A stretch of 64,000 nucleotides of DNA, taken from Larix kaempferi (Eukaryota; Streptophyta; Pinopsida; Pinales; Pinaceae). Numbering within the stretch: position 1 is the first letter of the stretch; each line of letters begins with the position of its first letter. The notes below the pieces were generated by a model. That model did no database searches. It was not told the DNA's origin and worked only from the letters and a program-made list of their open reading frames with translations. The translations under genes were made by a program, and so were the position numbers. Shown one piece after another: positions 48,955 through 62,160 of this stretch. The DNA is taken from assembly GCA_027924585.1 (NCBI GenBank), contig BSBM01000372.1, positions 11,893,501 through 11,957,500 on the forward strand, given 5' to 3'.

Positions 48955-49018
48955 CCTGAAGCAAGTCAATCGTAAGGCAAGGCCCCCGAAGAAAGTCAAT
49001 TGTAAGGCAAGCCCCACT
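48955..49018. repeat. Short two-copy direct repeat
   Basis: GAAGCAAGTCAATCGTAAGG recurs about 29 bp later as GAAGAAAGTCAATTGTAAGG. Confidence 0.8.
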
Positions 49019-49299
49019 TTTCATATTTGGAAACGTACTACCCATCGACCATCTAATTGCAGCTACCTCTTAATAAAAAGGCGATGGTGAGTCCCAAGAG
49101 TGTAGTTCACCTGCATCCAAATAAGGAATAATCGTTCAAGACTGATTGGGAAAAGAAGTGTACATGTCTATGCATTCGATCCGATAACTACACATGAACT
49201 CTATTCCCTCTTTTGCTTGCTTTAACTGAGTAAAGTGGCAACAATATCAAACAATTATGAAAGAAAATCAAATGAATAGGCATCAAACAAATAACATCT

Positions 49300-49566
49300 T
49301 CCCACGTGGCAGACGCAGAAAAGATCACATGAAAGACCAGGGTCGTCCGATATATAACAACCAGCGCATCCTTTAAATGGTGAAGTCTCCAGAGCATCCT
49401 GAAGGCCGAGAAATCAAGGCAAATTACAAATGGCAAAGGGAAAAGGGGAGAGTGGCTACTCTCTCTGGGTTCACACTCTCTGTCGACTCGAAATGGCCAC
49501 CTATGCTTTCAGTAATGTAATTCCAACATCAGTATTCACCAAGGGTGGTCAATTCCCCATCGGCTG
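49300..49566 (+). promoter_or_regulatory. Promoter-like stub with G-box, TATA box and 24-codon ORF
   Basis: A G-box CCCACGTGGCAG (CACGTG at 49304-49309) is followed 42 bp later by TATATAA (49351-49357), a 135-bp leader, and ATG at 49492 opening MATYAFSNVIPTSVFTKGGQ, then a stop at 49564. The short, Ser/Thr-containing, acid-poor start resembles a plastid targeting peptide, and G-box promoters are common in light-regulated plant genes. No further exon is visible downstream. I do not recognise the gene; it may be a truncated copy or the first exon of one. Confidence 0.4.
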
Positions 49567-50544
49567 AACCATGCATGAACCCCCTTAAATGAAAAATATT
49601 TCTTCTTTTTCTTTTCAGATCACATTGATCTTTTTATTGAGAAATTCATCCAAAGTTATCAACTTATGATCCATGAAACACCTCTCTGTCGAATTATTTT
49701 TGAACACTTTAAGCGGTTGCATAACGAATATGCCAGCCATCCAACTTTTTCATCTCACGACAGTCTTAATGATCGGGTTCACACTGCCAATGGCCAATGC
49801 ACTAATCCCAAAGAGGCCTATCTACTCCCATAAAATAGTGTATTATTTTTGGGACAACTACCTAAGGGGCCTATCTATTCTCAATCTTGCAGAGAATTGT
49901 AGGTTCCAAATTTAAGTCCCATATCAAAGCACTCTTAAACCCAATATATATTGCCATAATCAAATAAATTTTCAAATAAATTTTCAATCCTCTGGACAGA
50001 GACTCCTTAGAATAAAAACCAATCATTTGTTGAGTGCTCTCGATGTCATCCATTCCATACCATATGGAAGTAGTTGTGGCTACCAATGATCAACAAGTGT
50101 ATTTTTCCCATTGATCTACGCCTCATTTTCATTTGTAATAGTTATGACTTCCCCCTCTCTCATTCAGCACTTGGAAATTCAACAGTAGACACTATTGACC
50201 TGTAGAGAAATTGATGTACATGAAAATAAAGAGAAATGGAGCTTCTTCTCATACCTGTAATACTATGGGATGTTCATTGCAAAATATAGTTGAAGACCAA
50301 AGTAGCAATAATTCAGGAAGCATATTAAACCAAGTACACCGCATGCTTAGTTCTATTCAAGCGTGCTTAAAATTCAAACCACCACCGTGTGTAAGTAAGG
50401 GTCGACACCATAAATACTAGACCAACTAGATGAATCAACAACCTAATTCTTAAGCCTCCGATGAGTAAACAAGGAAAGAATTTTTTACATGGGGATAAAT
50501 GAGTGCATATTTTACTGTTAAAACTTCCAATAAGATAATGAATG
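49567..50544. other. Intergenic, no gene seen
   Basis: No supported ORF on either strand. Confidence 0.55.
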
Positions 50545-50745
50545 TGGTCGGCCTACTAACCGCTAAGTTTATGATATGTGTCATCTTACTAATCGCTAAG
50601 TCTCCGAGACTAATCGCTAAGTCTTTGAGATGGGTCGGTGTACTAACTTCTAAGTCTCCGAGACAAGATGGATCATATTATTAACTGATAAGTCTCAGAG
50701 ATGGATCAGCGTACTAATTGCTAAGTTTTCGATAAAGGGTCACTG
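50545..50745. repeat. Imperfect short repeats around ACTAATCGCTAAGTCTCCGAGA
   Basis: The core CTAATCGCTAAGTCTCCGAG occurs about six times in 200 bp with changes, spaced roughly 22-45 bp and mixed with GATGGATCA-type spacers. Confidence 0.8.
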
Positions 50746-53700
50746 CTGCCTTTAACCTTTTATCACTTGGATTCCCAAGCACTGGTACAACCTTGGTTGC
50801 TTGAAGGATCTCAAATTTATCCTGATTGGAGCTTGTTCAAACTTGTTATAGTGTCTTCCTCCCTTTCTCAAGTTGCCTTCTTCCACCTTCGTCGAATATT
50901 AGATGCTCTTCCTTCAAAGTGATTTCATTGTGATCCTTCATGGCCTTCACAAACTTAATCTTTGTGGCCAGAATTATGTATGTTATCTAGTTGTAGCGAG
51001 AGGTTCTCTACATTGGACAACTTTGGAGCATTCAACATTTATCACTATTTTGCTATTAATGTATACAAGAACTTCATGTTGATGCCAATAATCAATTGCT
51101 ATTGGTTTCTTCATTCCCTGGGCATCCTTGTGGAGGATTTGGTCTACATTGCACATCTTTCTCTAACATTTTAAAATCGATTCTATAGATAGATTCGTTT
51201 GTTGATTCACATGATAAAGGAAGTTCCTTGACATGTATGTTATGTCTTGTCCAAGGATCTTTTACTGTGGCAGTATTTTTTATAGTAGAGGGTTTTTCCT
51301 TTTCTTTATCCCTTTTAACATTTCTTAGAGTCGGGACAAAACTCCTCCTTGGTTGCCAATCCTTCTTGCAACTTTTCCATGGTATTTTTGTGCCATGCTT
51401 TCCTTATCATGAGTCACTAGTGCAACCTAACCGTGCAATTTAGGTATTTTCTTCATTAATGTAGTGAGGAAATCCTCCACTATATGTTTGGCCTAAATTG
51501 TAGGTCTTTATTGATATTATACCCCGTGGTCACTGCAAAAAAAAACTAAACTCTAGATTCTTGTCCTAAATATTCTAATTTAGGGTATGCAACTCTTCGA
51601 GTCTTTCTCTTTTCAAGGATTTATCCATGGTAGTGCTGCTACAACTCCTTCAAGTCAAGAAGTCAATGATCTGATAACAATATCATACATAATGGATCAG
51701 TCTAAGGCTAACGTTTTTCACCAATATGGCTTCCAAGTTATATTTGTTTGTTTTTTCTAGTTTCGTTTCATTTATCTTTGGTGATTAGGTTGAGACTTTG
51801 CTTTAGCATCTTAATGCTATTGTTTATCGAACTAGATTTGTAGTGCAAGAAAAAAACAATCTTCTCACAAACCTAAAAATTAGCTTGAAAACCCAATAAC
51901 GCAAAACCATAAACAAATAAAGGGCTTGGTTAATACTTTATGAATTCAAAAAATGCAAATTACAAAGGGTTCCTCCTGTTTCAGAAACTCTATAACTATA
52001 GGATGATTGCATCATTCTCTCTATGTTTGAAACTCTTGTCCTCCCAAAGCAATTGATCCAAGCCATATTTAATCATGTCTTTTATATCTTCTCAATAGCG
52101 TTTAGGTCAAAACATTAGAATGATTACTTGATTTTGGGGACTATTGTACCATTTCCCAAGAAGGACCAATGTTCTCTTTGTACAATATCTTGGATTAATT
52201 TTCATTTCAGATTTTGCATTTCCTCACTTGGATGAGAATCCCCAGTTCAGATTACAATAGATAACAACTCTCATAGAGGCATTGATCTGTTCATGGCTAC
52301 TAGCTTGTAGCTTTTCTTCCTTCAACAACTCATTGGAAAAAGTATGGAAGTATGCACCAATATTTCCTTGTTGTCAAGACTCCAGTGGAATTCAAGCATT
52401 GCTCTGCATTTCCAATTGAACAAGGTCCAAAATATTGCATGGCTCTGGTTCACTACTTAACATTGATTCAACGTTGCAAACCTTTGGTTGGTAGTTACAA
52501 ATATTTAAAAGAATTCATGGAATTTCAAGCATTAATCCTCAACAGGAAACTCATCTCTTCCAGTTGAAAAAAGTCGTAGTTGAATTACTTGATTTCCTTT
52601 TTCCAAGTCCACTGGGATCCATCTCTTGGTCAATCTATTGGGTTGATTGATCACTCAACAATTTGATTTTGCTTCAAGATGACCGATTTTTCTAACTGAG
52701 GAAACTGAATCTCTTTCCAGTTGGAATGATTTGCTCAACTGATCAGTTTGTGACATTGAGCTATTCGAATCCCTATGCAAGTTGATTCCCCCTTGGAAAC
52801 TCAAATCTATCTTTGGCACTGAGTCTATCCTATCTCTCAAAAATCACTTGCATCTTTCGACTGAGTCAAACCAACTTTTCAAAAACTAAATTTTGTTTAG
52901 TCTATGTGGCATCAATGTTGTGTGGCTTGATCTGCGAGTGTGGAACATTGTTGCTCAACGACTTCTCTTCTTATTGCAAGCATCCACTGTTGTCACACAA
53001 CTTCTCCACTACACAGTTTTTTACCATTGGACATTGGTCATCATCTATTAAGAGTTTATATCCACCACACTTGTGGGTGTTTTGTTGATGTTATTCACTT
53101 GGGAAATTGAATTCATATTACTGAGTCCATTTCCCTTCTCGGCATAATGACTTCATTTTCTAACTTGTTTTTCTTGAAGGAATTTTGAGCTCATCTGCTT
53201 AGTTGATTTCCTCATTGGAATCAATTTCTCTAATCTAAGTAATTTGACCCTTAGTTGATGCTCTCTTCCAATGAGTTTCTCCAAGACTCCCCTTGAATCT
53301 TCTTTCCACTACCAAAAATACAGAAACCAATTTCTTCAATCTAGGAATCATTCTCGTCATCTAAACACCGAACTCTTCCACGATTCTCTCAGTTATGATT
53401 CCTTCCTCACATCAAGACTCAAGAATCCATTTTTTTGTTTTCCATTACAATTCGATTTCCTTAACCGGTCCTTGATCTCTATCCAAGATTGATAAGAGAC
53501 TTAATGCAAGAAGTTGTTTTCATCGTTCCTTCTTGGACACTTTGTGATACTATTCCCATCAATGTATAGAAGAGTCTTATGGGCCAATGCGTGGCATTTG
53601 GTGAGTTGGGTTTTCTTTCTGTGTGACCACGACCTCGAGGGTTCAACCTCCAATTTTGGCAATATTCTCTGCAATGGGTTTCCAAAGAATATGATTGGCT

Positions 53701-55699
53701 TACGTGCTTAGTTGCATGTACACATTAGATTCCCATTGCTATAAATTAAATTTCGAGTAAAAATTGATGCATGGGCACCTATGGCAGGGAATTTGCTGCA
53801 ACGCAACTTTTTCTTGTTATATATAAAAAAAAGTGAAAGAAAAGGGAATTTATAGAGATCTTTACATACAGGTAGAATGAAACAGAATCATAATTTAGTT
53901 TATAACTTTTCACAAAAACATGCTACATACATGATGAGCATATGGTTCAACCTCAATCCCATAACATCTTAACATCATAATTGCAACATGTCATTCAATA
54001 TTTATGTTAATTACATTATATAAAATTACATCAAAATTCTTATTTAATAGTAAGATACAGAATGCTTGATCACATTCAAGTTGATCTCTGCTTTGCAAGC
54101 CTTTATTAACATCCCTATAAGTTGTCATGTCCAAGTCATAATTTTCAAGTTGTAGTGTCTAGCCCATCACAATCTTCATATTGCTAATTTATACTAGAAA
54201 TTCCTTCCTACAAGCACTTTGCTGGAAACTCTGGCTCATTGTTATTATGGTAAATACTGACCTTTCTTTGACTAAATTGTTTTTGGAAATAATGTATTGG
54301 CAAAATTGTAAAACTAGAGTGACCTCTTCATGATTCACTGGAAAATGGCAAAATTAGAGTGACTTTTTAAAAAAATCACTGAGTTATAGTAAGGCAGTCA
54401 CTTAAAACCAAAATGATATGAGTTATAATTTATATACATAGGATATTCATAAAGATAATTAAGTATTTTTTTAAGTTGTTAGAATTTTTATTATTATTAA
54501 ATTTAGAATAATTAAATTATAATTATTTTTCTTTTGACTTTTATTTCTATAAATATAAGAGATTTAACTAATTGAGTGAAAAAATGTCCATGCATAAAAT
54601 TGAAATTTTAGTAGATTTGTTTTCCTAAATAGGTCTTTCAAATTTGAAGTGTATGGTGATTTGTAATATGCATTCGGGTACATGAATATAATACTTGCAA
54701 TACAGGTTAAGGATCTTGCTCATGTTCAATAATATTGAGGATGTGGTGAAATCCAAGGCGATAATATTGAGTATGTGATTAAATCCATAACAAGAAAAAG
54801 CACAATATCAAGAAGACTTCATAAAGAAAAATTTTAGATAGCTTGGCAATGTATTATTTGAAGAACATATAAAAAAATTAATAAAAAGAACAAAAACATT
54901 TTTGTAGGTATTCACCATTGTATTATAATTATACAAAATATTAAATAACATAGGTGTTAGTATACAATATATTATTTTGACCCATCCCACATTGCAAATA
55001 AAAAAAATCAAAATCTTAGGGTGTTTAGTCTTCTTCTAAACCGACAAAAGAGTGGTTACATACTCTCAAACCATAGTGATAATTTGGATGTCTACTAAGC
55101 ACAAACTTAAGTTGTAGGGAAAAAAGAAGGAACATGATTATTTTTATCTATAAATGAAATTGGGTGTTAATGAAGAACTTCATCATTACTCCTATGAGGA
55201 GATCAACAATCTAATATGTAGAAATTTATTATAAAACTTTGTAACATAATATTAAGTGAAGGAATATGAGTTTCTATTTATTACAATTTCGGAAAACTTT
55301 CCAATTGGTGTCTCCATGTTAATGTCTTTAAAGAAATAATCTTCTAACTCTAGTCATACCACTATTGTTGACTTCAAAATTAAGGAGCTTGAGGAGAGGA
55401 TTTGTTCCTCACCATTCCGAAAGAAAAAAACATTGACATCCAAACAATCAAGGAGGAAATGCATAAGCTTCTCAAACTTGAGCACAAACACAACTCACTA
55501 ACTCTAAAGCTTATCATGGTTGAGCTAGAGGAGAAAATTGATGAATATGTTCTACCCAACTCATTAGCAATTATACCGAAAAATGAAACCTAGGGATTTT
55601 GAAAGCAAAGAGAATTCAAAATATCGAAGATAAGATGTAGTATTAAAAGTAATGGAAAATAAATGAAATATTATTGGAAAATTTTCCATCTTAAAACGA
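50746..55699. other. Intergenic, no gene seen
   Basis: About 5 kb with only short ORFs on both strands and no family motif I can name. An open stretch at 55402-55593 (NIDIQTIKEEMHKLLKLEHK) is rich in Lys/Glu and could be a coiled-coil remnant of the LINE that follows, but this is uncertain. Confidence 0.5.
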
Positions 55700-58600
55700 T
55701 GAGGTATATTCATAAATGAAGGCCTTATCCTTGAAGATGAAATTGAATTGAGAAAGGAAGTCCTAAAAACCAAATATGCTAGGAAAACAAGAAAATGTGC
55801 AATAATAAGGACTAGAAGAGTAGTAATAAAGGATAACTTGTAGAGTAACAAATAAGGAAAAATAAAACTCAAGTTCATTATGACGAATCATCATATTCTC
55901 TTTAAGAGTCCTAAGCTAAGTTGCAGACATACCTAAGTTAATATTATATTGCTCATTGTAACATGGGAGCATGAAGAAATGCATATCCTCAATTTAAATG
56001 GTATACTATTTTCTCAATTTGGAATAAAAGGTAAATACACAAAACAATGGGTGGTATCTATTTCTACATGAAGAAGGAGCTTAATTCAAATATTAAAGCA
56101 TATAAAATCAATCCCTATAACCAATACATTTGACTTAATATCACTTTGTATACAATGATATCATTTTTCTTACTATTTGTTACTTTGCCCCTTTCAACTC
56201 TACCTTTTACAAGAAGCCTAATCTTGTGGACCACCATTTTATTAACTTAGAGAATGATATTGTTATTGTGAAAGCTAAAGGGGATATTCTTCTTCTGAGA
56301 AATTTTAATGCTAAAATCAGTAGGGCTCAATCCAATATTATAACTCATAATTTTAATCTCAATGCTTTGTGGATAGAGATGATGTCAATCAAGTCTTAAA
56401 TATAAAAGAAGCTCAAATGATAAGGAATGAACTTGCATGTCACTAAGCTTCTTAGGATGAATTCTTGCCATGACCTGGTCATTTGTAATGAGTTCCAACA
56501 TGAGCATGATTCTAACCGTATGACTTGGATTCATAGGAAGGGTAGAAGTGTCTTGATTATGCCATATCAATATACCTTTGAGAAATAAATTTAAAGATGA
56601 TGAACCACACTCGGAGATTCATTGTTCAATCATAGTAACTTCAAATATAGATATGACCCTTGAGGAAACCACTTTGCACAATAATGGAAATCAAGTCCTC
56701 TTTGACAATGAAAAAGCTTCCCATTTTCTCAAAATTTATAAGAGTTATTCAAATATGATATGAAAAATAAAACAAATTAACTTTTATAACGAAAATTTCA
56801 CTTTAAATCTAACTTTGTGCTTAGAAAAGTACTCTTAAAAATGGTGTATTAAAGGAAAACGTAATCTTTTGAACCATTAATATGACCTAGAACATATTAA
56901 AAGGGGGGATATTAGAAGCAAATCTAATGAGATCAAAAGGACAAATAAGATTAAATATTATAAGTACTTAATAAAAAAGAAAAGAAAAAACAATAATTAA
57001 CCAAAAATCAAGAGAGACTTGTAGAGTTATGTAAAAGAGATCCTAAAATATTTTGGGTTAGCATCATCCTTATAAAAGATAAAGAATTGGGTGATATTAG
57101 CGTAAATGACTGAATTGCTACATTAACAAATTTTATGTGTCCCCCCAACTGCTCATTGCACTAAGGTTTTCTCAATTGAGGATAAAAATATGGCATTGAT
57201 TGCCTCACTAATGGAAAACCTAAAAACATTGAAGAATAACAAGTTGAGATCTCAAAGCTTGGGACTTTGAACTTGGTGCCTCATATTAAGCATATTTACA
57301 ATCAAGTTGTCAAGAAATAATTCCCTAAAAGTTTAATTTTCCCTATTTTAAAATCCAAAAACCAGGATGACCTTTCTTAAACTATCATGATTACCCCCCT
57401 TCAGGAAAAATTATTTGGCTTGATTCTTGAAAGAAAATAAATGAAAATCTTGAGGACATTAACAAAAGGGCTGAAGGACACAATGTATCAAGAACGTCCA
57501 TCACGCTGCAATTAATCACCTTGTATTCCTTAGAGTTATTGTTGATTCTAATAGACAAAAAAAGAATATCTCATTTGTTGTTCCATTGCTTTTAGAAAAT
57601 ATCGACACTGTGCCTAGAACCAAGCTACGGAAAATAACGGGATAAATTGGGATCCCTATCAATCTCGACAGTGTTATGATTAGGCTCTATGAAATGGTTA
57701 TAGATAGGATGAAAGGTAATAATGATGATCAATGTACATTAATTGTAATATTGGTGTTAAGCAAGGGTGATTCCTTCTACCACTCTATTTTGTATCTATA
57801 TTGATAAAACTAAGCAATGTTTAGAAGAGCAAGGATGCATTGATATTAACATATTAGGAATGTTTTCCGCCCTTCTCTTTGACACTAATAATATTTTTCT
57901 CCTTCTAAAACTATTAAATATATTCCTAAGCAACTCAACGTTCTCCTACAATTCTGTAAAATTATGAGCTTACCATTAATATCTATAAAACTAAGATTAT
58001 GGTAATTAAATCTAAGAAAGTAATTTATCCTTTGATTTTGTATGATGATGACATCAATGAATATGTGCATTCCTACAAGTACTTAGGTATTGATTTCAAT
58101 TGTCATTTGAATTGGGACCACGTCGTCAAGAAGAGAACAGTTGGAAAGCTTATTGTGGTATAAAAAAAAATATGTATAATTTTTAAACTATAGTATCGAT
58201 ATTAAAAAATAATTTTCAACACTTAGTTATCCCAGTTATTCTTTATGTTATGAAGTTTGGACTTGTAGAATCTCTAATGTCACTTGGAATAAAATTGAGC
58301 AAATTAGCCTAATTCTCTTTATTGAAGCTAGATGTAATTTCAAAAGCTATGAATAGATAGTTGGACTACAAACATAGATTGCTTACATTGGGAAAAGAGA
58401 GGCTCCATGTTACTGCTTTAATAAATATTAGTATCCGACGCAAGATTTAAAGAGGTTGTGATACATATTCTAAAGATTGACTTAATTGTTGGAACATAAA
58501 AGAAGACAATCAAATTACCTAATATCGACAATTCTCAATCTTACATCCCTATGCATTTTAAAGTCAATATCTAGAATCACAACGAATCATTAATAAGAGG

Positions 58601-58900
58601 AAGTTGAAATACTACAAAGGTTGCCTAATTTCACTAATCATAACTAATTTTCCAACATTAAGAGCTTCAAGAACAAAATAAATATTTCCACAATTGAGCC
58701 AATGCTCATAACATCCATAGTGAAACCAATTAATGGACTAATTCAAAAACACCTTGGGATGAGAAAATATCTAAAGTTTGTGATACAAAGAAAGTTGAGG
58801 ATGGACAACATTTCCTTTTAACTTGCCCTACACTTAATAATATAAGGAATAACTTTTACCCTTTCATAACTTAATTACTCATCAAGACTTCCTCACTTAA
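55700..58900 (+). pseudogene. Decayed LINE (non-LTR retrotransposon)
   Basis: Frame-shifting fragments appear in the right order. First comes an endonuclease-like block at 56184-56340 (KGDILLLRNFNAKIS, matching the GDFNAR region) and at 56470-56570 (HDLVICNEF, MTWIHRKGRS). Then come the ERLVELCKRDPKIFW-type linker (about 57017-57060) and reverse transcriptase pieces (CNIGVKQG at 57744-57767; FCIYIDKTKQCLEEQG after it; a FDTN relic where (Y/F)xDD is expected near 57880; YKYLGIDFNCHLNW near 58074). The C-terminal finger CDTKKVEDGQHFLLTCP is at about 58778-58828. Many stops and frame changes show it is long dead. The 5' end is uncertain. Confidence 0.75.
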
Positions 58901-61780
58901 GAAAATCTTAATGACTTTGGTACTTTCTTTTATTTTTCAAGGAAAATGTTGTGGGGAAATCCCACACCACAATTCCCCACATTTCACACATGGTACCTAC
59001 TATAAACCCATCAACACTAATTTTAGTGCCTAACCCGGTAGGGATGTCGAGTGAGGTGTGCAATAAGGGGTAACCACTATGAGAGATCGGCCTCAAGACC
59101 TCCTACATGAAGCTCAAAGAAGTTGACCATTCAAACTAATCTACTAAGTTACTTCGATATTTTCATTTCCATCATGTTCAAATATAAAAATAGCATCCTG
59201 AAGAATATCTAATCAAATTCCTTTTATTTGTCAAATAAAACTCGTTAATCTTTAAAAACAATAATGATCACCATCATTTATATTTTTTAATAACTTGACA
59301 TCTTTAAAAATATATAAAATAATATAATACCTAAACAAATTAATAATTTTGATTAGTTTGACATTTTTTAAATTAATATTATTTAAATCCCAAAACTAAA
59401 TAATTAACTCCTTTGAGATACTCATAAGTTATTTTTAAACGTCAAACATTCATCTTTATACATAAAGTATGTATAAAATAAAAAATAATACTCATATGCT
59501 TTCTTCTATCAACATATATTTTCATATTACTATGAATATCTATACTTGAAATCAACTTTGGTTTATGAAACGTTAAGAGGATTACTTGGATTGTTGTAAA
59601 ATTGTATTTTCATGCTCAAAAAGCTTAAAAGGAAGCATTCCTAAGTTGTCATAGTTTTGACAAGTTAGAAGGTTAGAGAGGTTTGTATTGTAACAAATAT
59701 TTTGAAACTACGATCTATTGTAGGTGTACGCACATAAAGTGACTTTCATCCTCAATGCTCATAGTCTCACATAGATGGAAAATCCTTTCCACCCATGGTG
59801 TTTTAGGAACTGTCCAGCATCTTGTTTCACTATGAAGCTCATGAGAATTTGTTCTTATCTTGGCTATATTAATTTTTTTTCTTCGAACTAGTTAAAATAG
59901 AGAGATAATTTTGATCTTCTAGATTATGGTTAGTGACCTCCTTATAGTATCTTAATTTTATTTCCTCTAATTCTTTCTCGCCCCACATTTTTCCTTTAAA
60001 TTTAGATGTGATAATATTTTTAACCCCCCACTTATATTCTACCCACTTCATTATTTTTTCATATTTTTGATACATTTTACCATATAATCATATATTCAAT
60101 ATTTATGTAATTCCACTTTAGAACCCTATTCAATCCATTTTATTTTATGTGATTCATGAATATATCTCGAGTTCTTGGTCGAATTTACGATTCATATTCA
60201 TATTTCCTCGCCTTTAGATCCACTCATTCATATTCATTCATGGTAGGTTTTATTCCCATGGGGTGCCCTCACCAACATTAAGGCTAAGGCAGGTCTATGG
60301 TTTTCTAGTTGTCAAATAAAGTGGTTACCCAAGTCAAATAGTGGTGGGGTAGATAGAGTTTACATGCATAGTAAAAAAAATCCTAACACTTTGCATTTAC
60401 CTTCCACATCAATTAAAATTTAGCCCTTTATGTCACCTACTAATCTACTATATTCACTTTGTTTCTCCATCTCTTGTTGAGATAAGAACATCCCAAGCAT
60501 GGTTTCGTCAAACAATGGAGGAAATATTGATGGTAATGTTTGGAGCAATACAATATGATCTCTGAAACTGAAACTTTGTTGCAGAGTATGGAACTAGTAT
60601 GTTTATCAAGTAGGGAGAACTCCTCCCAACGAATGTATTTTGAAATGGATCTATTCAAGGAGTGCCAAGAAGGCCAATACATGATGCGATTGGTGATATT
60701 AATGTTGGTGGGATGGTTGAAATGGATATTTAGTATTGTTGTTTGAGTAATGAAACAGTAACAGATTCCGTTAATTTACCTCATGATTTAGGAATCGCAG
60801 GTCTAGAAAATTTAGCATTTTTCACTGCAAGTTTGTTCAGAGTGGGTGTATTCATAGATTGGGAGGGAAGCGGATACACAATCCAGATGTTGATTTTAAT
60901 GTTGTTTGGGATGACGAATTAGTCTTATTTTTAGCACAACTTGGGTTAAGTGTTATGCTGAAATTTGTTAAGAGGACGGCTTGATCTAGAGATGTGCACT
61001 CTATCCTACTACAATGCTTTGCAAGGAAAGGAGATTGAACAAATCTATTGATCAAATATTTCAGGGCTAAAGATAACAAATCCAAAGGATTGAGAGTAAT
61101 GGTTTCAAATGCCCTGAAAAACTACCTCCCTCAGATTGAAGGACCGATCATTGAGGGCTTAGACTATCTCCTTTATAGTGCCAAGGTTCATCGAAGTATT
61201 ATTCAACCTTGTACTAACTGTCTCATTCAGAGTAGATGGATTCTCTAGCTCTCTAGTAGCATGAAGGACAAGAAGAAAATATGCCGTGGACAATAGAGGA
61301 AGTGGGTTTAGTGCCAGTGAATTTCTAACCAGAGATCTGTCAATTATAATGCTGGTAACAACCATGGTTTCCATGTGCTGACCTGAAAGAGGTACTCTTC
61401 TAGACCCCATAACCTTATAGTTTATAATCAATTGTGTCAACTTGATTTTCTCTATTGGTTGGGCAATGAGTATTGCATCTAAAGGGACAGCTAGTAAATG
61501 GTTTATGATAGCATGCCAACCTGTAAACCTAGAGAATTGTGAGAATAACAACCATTTGTATGGTTTGGGTATGGACTGCTTGCAATTTTATTTGGTTAGT
61601 GATCATTTTGGAGATATTGTTCATTGTATAAGGAAGTGCAGTAGAAGGAGATTTTGGTATAAAGGATTTTGGGAGATGGTTATATATTTTCCTGCAAGAC
61701 CTGGCTTGGGTGAAGTGGGGTATTGGAAACAATATTTTCCGTGAAATGTATTTGAGAAGTCAAGAAGGCATATAGTAATT
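58585..61780 (+). repeat. Dispersed repeat, copy 2
   Basis: Collinear with 28350-30925. It begins in the LINE C terminus and continues through the same unknown downstream sequence. It carries an extra segment at about 59560-60130 with a minus-strand LINE fragment. ORFs such as 60540-60746 (hydrophobic QYMMRLVILMLVGWLKWIF) have a broken counterpart in copy 1 near 29725-29835; function unknown. Confidence 0.85.
59869..60075 (-). pseudogene. LINE ORF2 C-terminal fragment, minus strand
   Basis: Reads GVKNIITSKFKGKMWGEKEL and LRYYKEVTNHNLEDQNYLSI, a segment I associate with the region between RT and the C-terminal finger of this plant LINE type. It is open for 68 codons but lacks both flanking domains. 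Orientation is opposite to the larger LINE remnant upstream. Confidence 0.6.
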
Positions 61781-61914
61781 CAACAAGGATGCCACACTTT
61801 GGTTTCCCTTGGCCTTAGCCTAAAATTAAAAATTTTATCTAAGCTCTTTAATTACTTGGTTCTTTTGGAGATCTGCAATTTCATTATCTTTTCCTAAATA
61901 AGAATAGTTTTCGC

Positions 61915-61924
61915 AGCATCTAAT
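61915..61924. repeat. SINE target-site duplication, left
   Basis: AGCATCTAAT, repeated exactly at 62151-62160. Confidence 0.9.
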
Positions 61925-62150
61925 TTTTTTTCAATGTGGTTCACGCCCGATTGGGTCACTATATCCACGGAGAAGCAATCCAAGGATCCCACCTAAAGGG
62001 GCCTCACCTTGTTAGGCTATTTCAGATCCTATCCCCGGCACCAAACTTGGGTGCCTAACCCCGAAAGACCCAGAGAATAGCACCCTAGACCTTAACCTCG
62101 TGAAGGCTTGGTCCCAAAGGCTCCAACCGACTGAGCTACCCCACGAGGCT
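61925..62150 (-). mobile_element. tRNA-derived SINE, full length
   Basis: A 226-bp element on the minus strand. The head reads AGCCTCGTGGGGTAGCTCAG TCGGTTGGAGC and holds a perfect RNA polymerase III A box TAGCTCAGTCGG (62138-62127). A degenerate B box (GAGGTTAAGGTC) is about 35 bases further. The body is GC-rich, unlike the AT-rich flank, and ends in an A-run next to the target duplication. The 10-bp duplications on both sides show retroposition by LINE machinery. It encodes no protein. Confidence 0.9.
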
Positions 62151-62160
62151 AGCATCTAAT
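62151..62160. repeat. SINE target-site duplication, right
   Basis: AGCATCTAAT, partner of 61915-61924. Confidence 0.9.
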
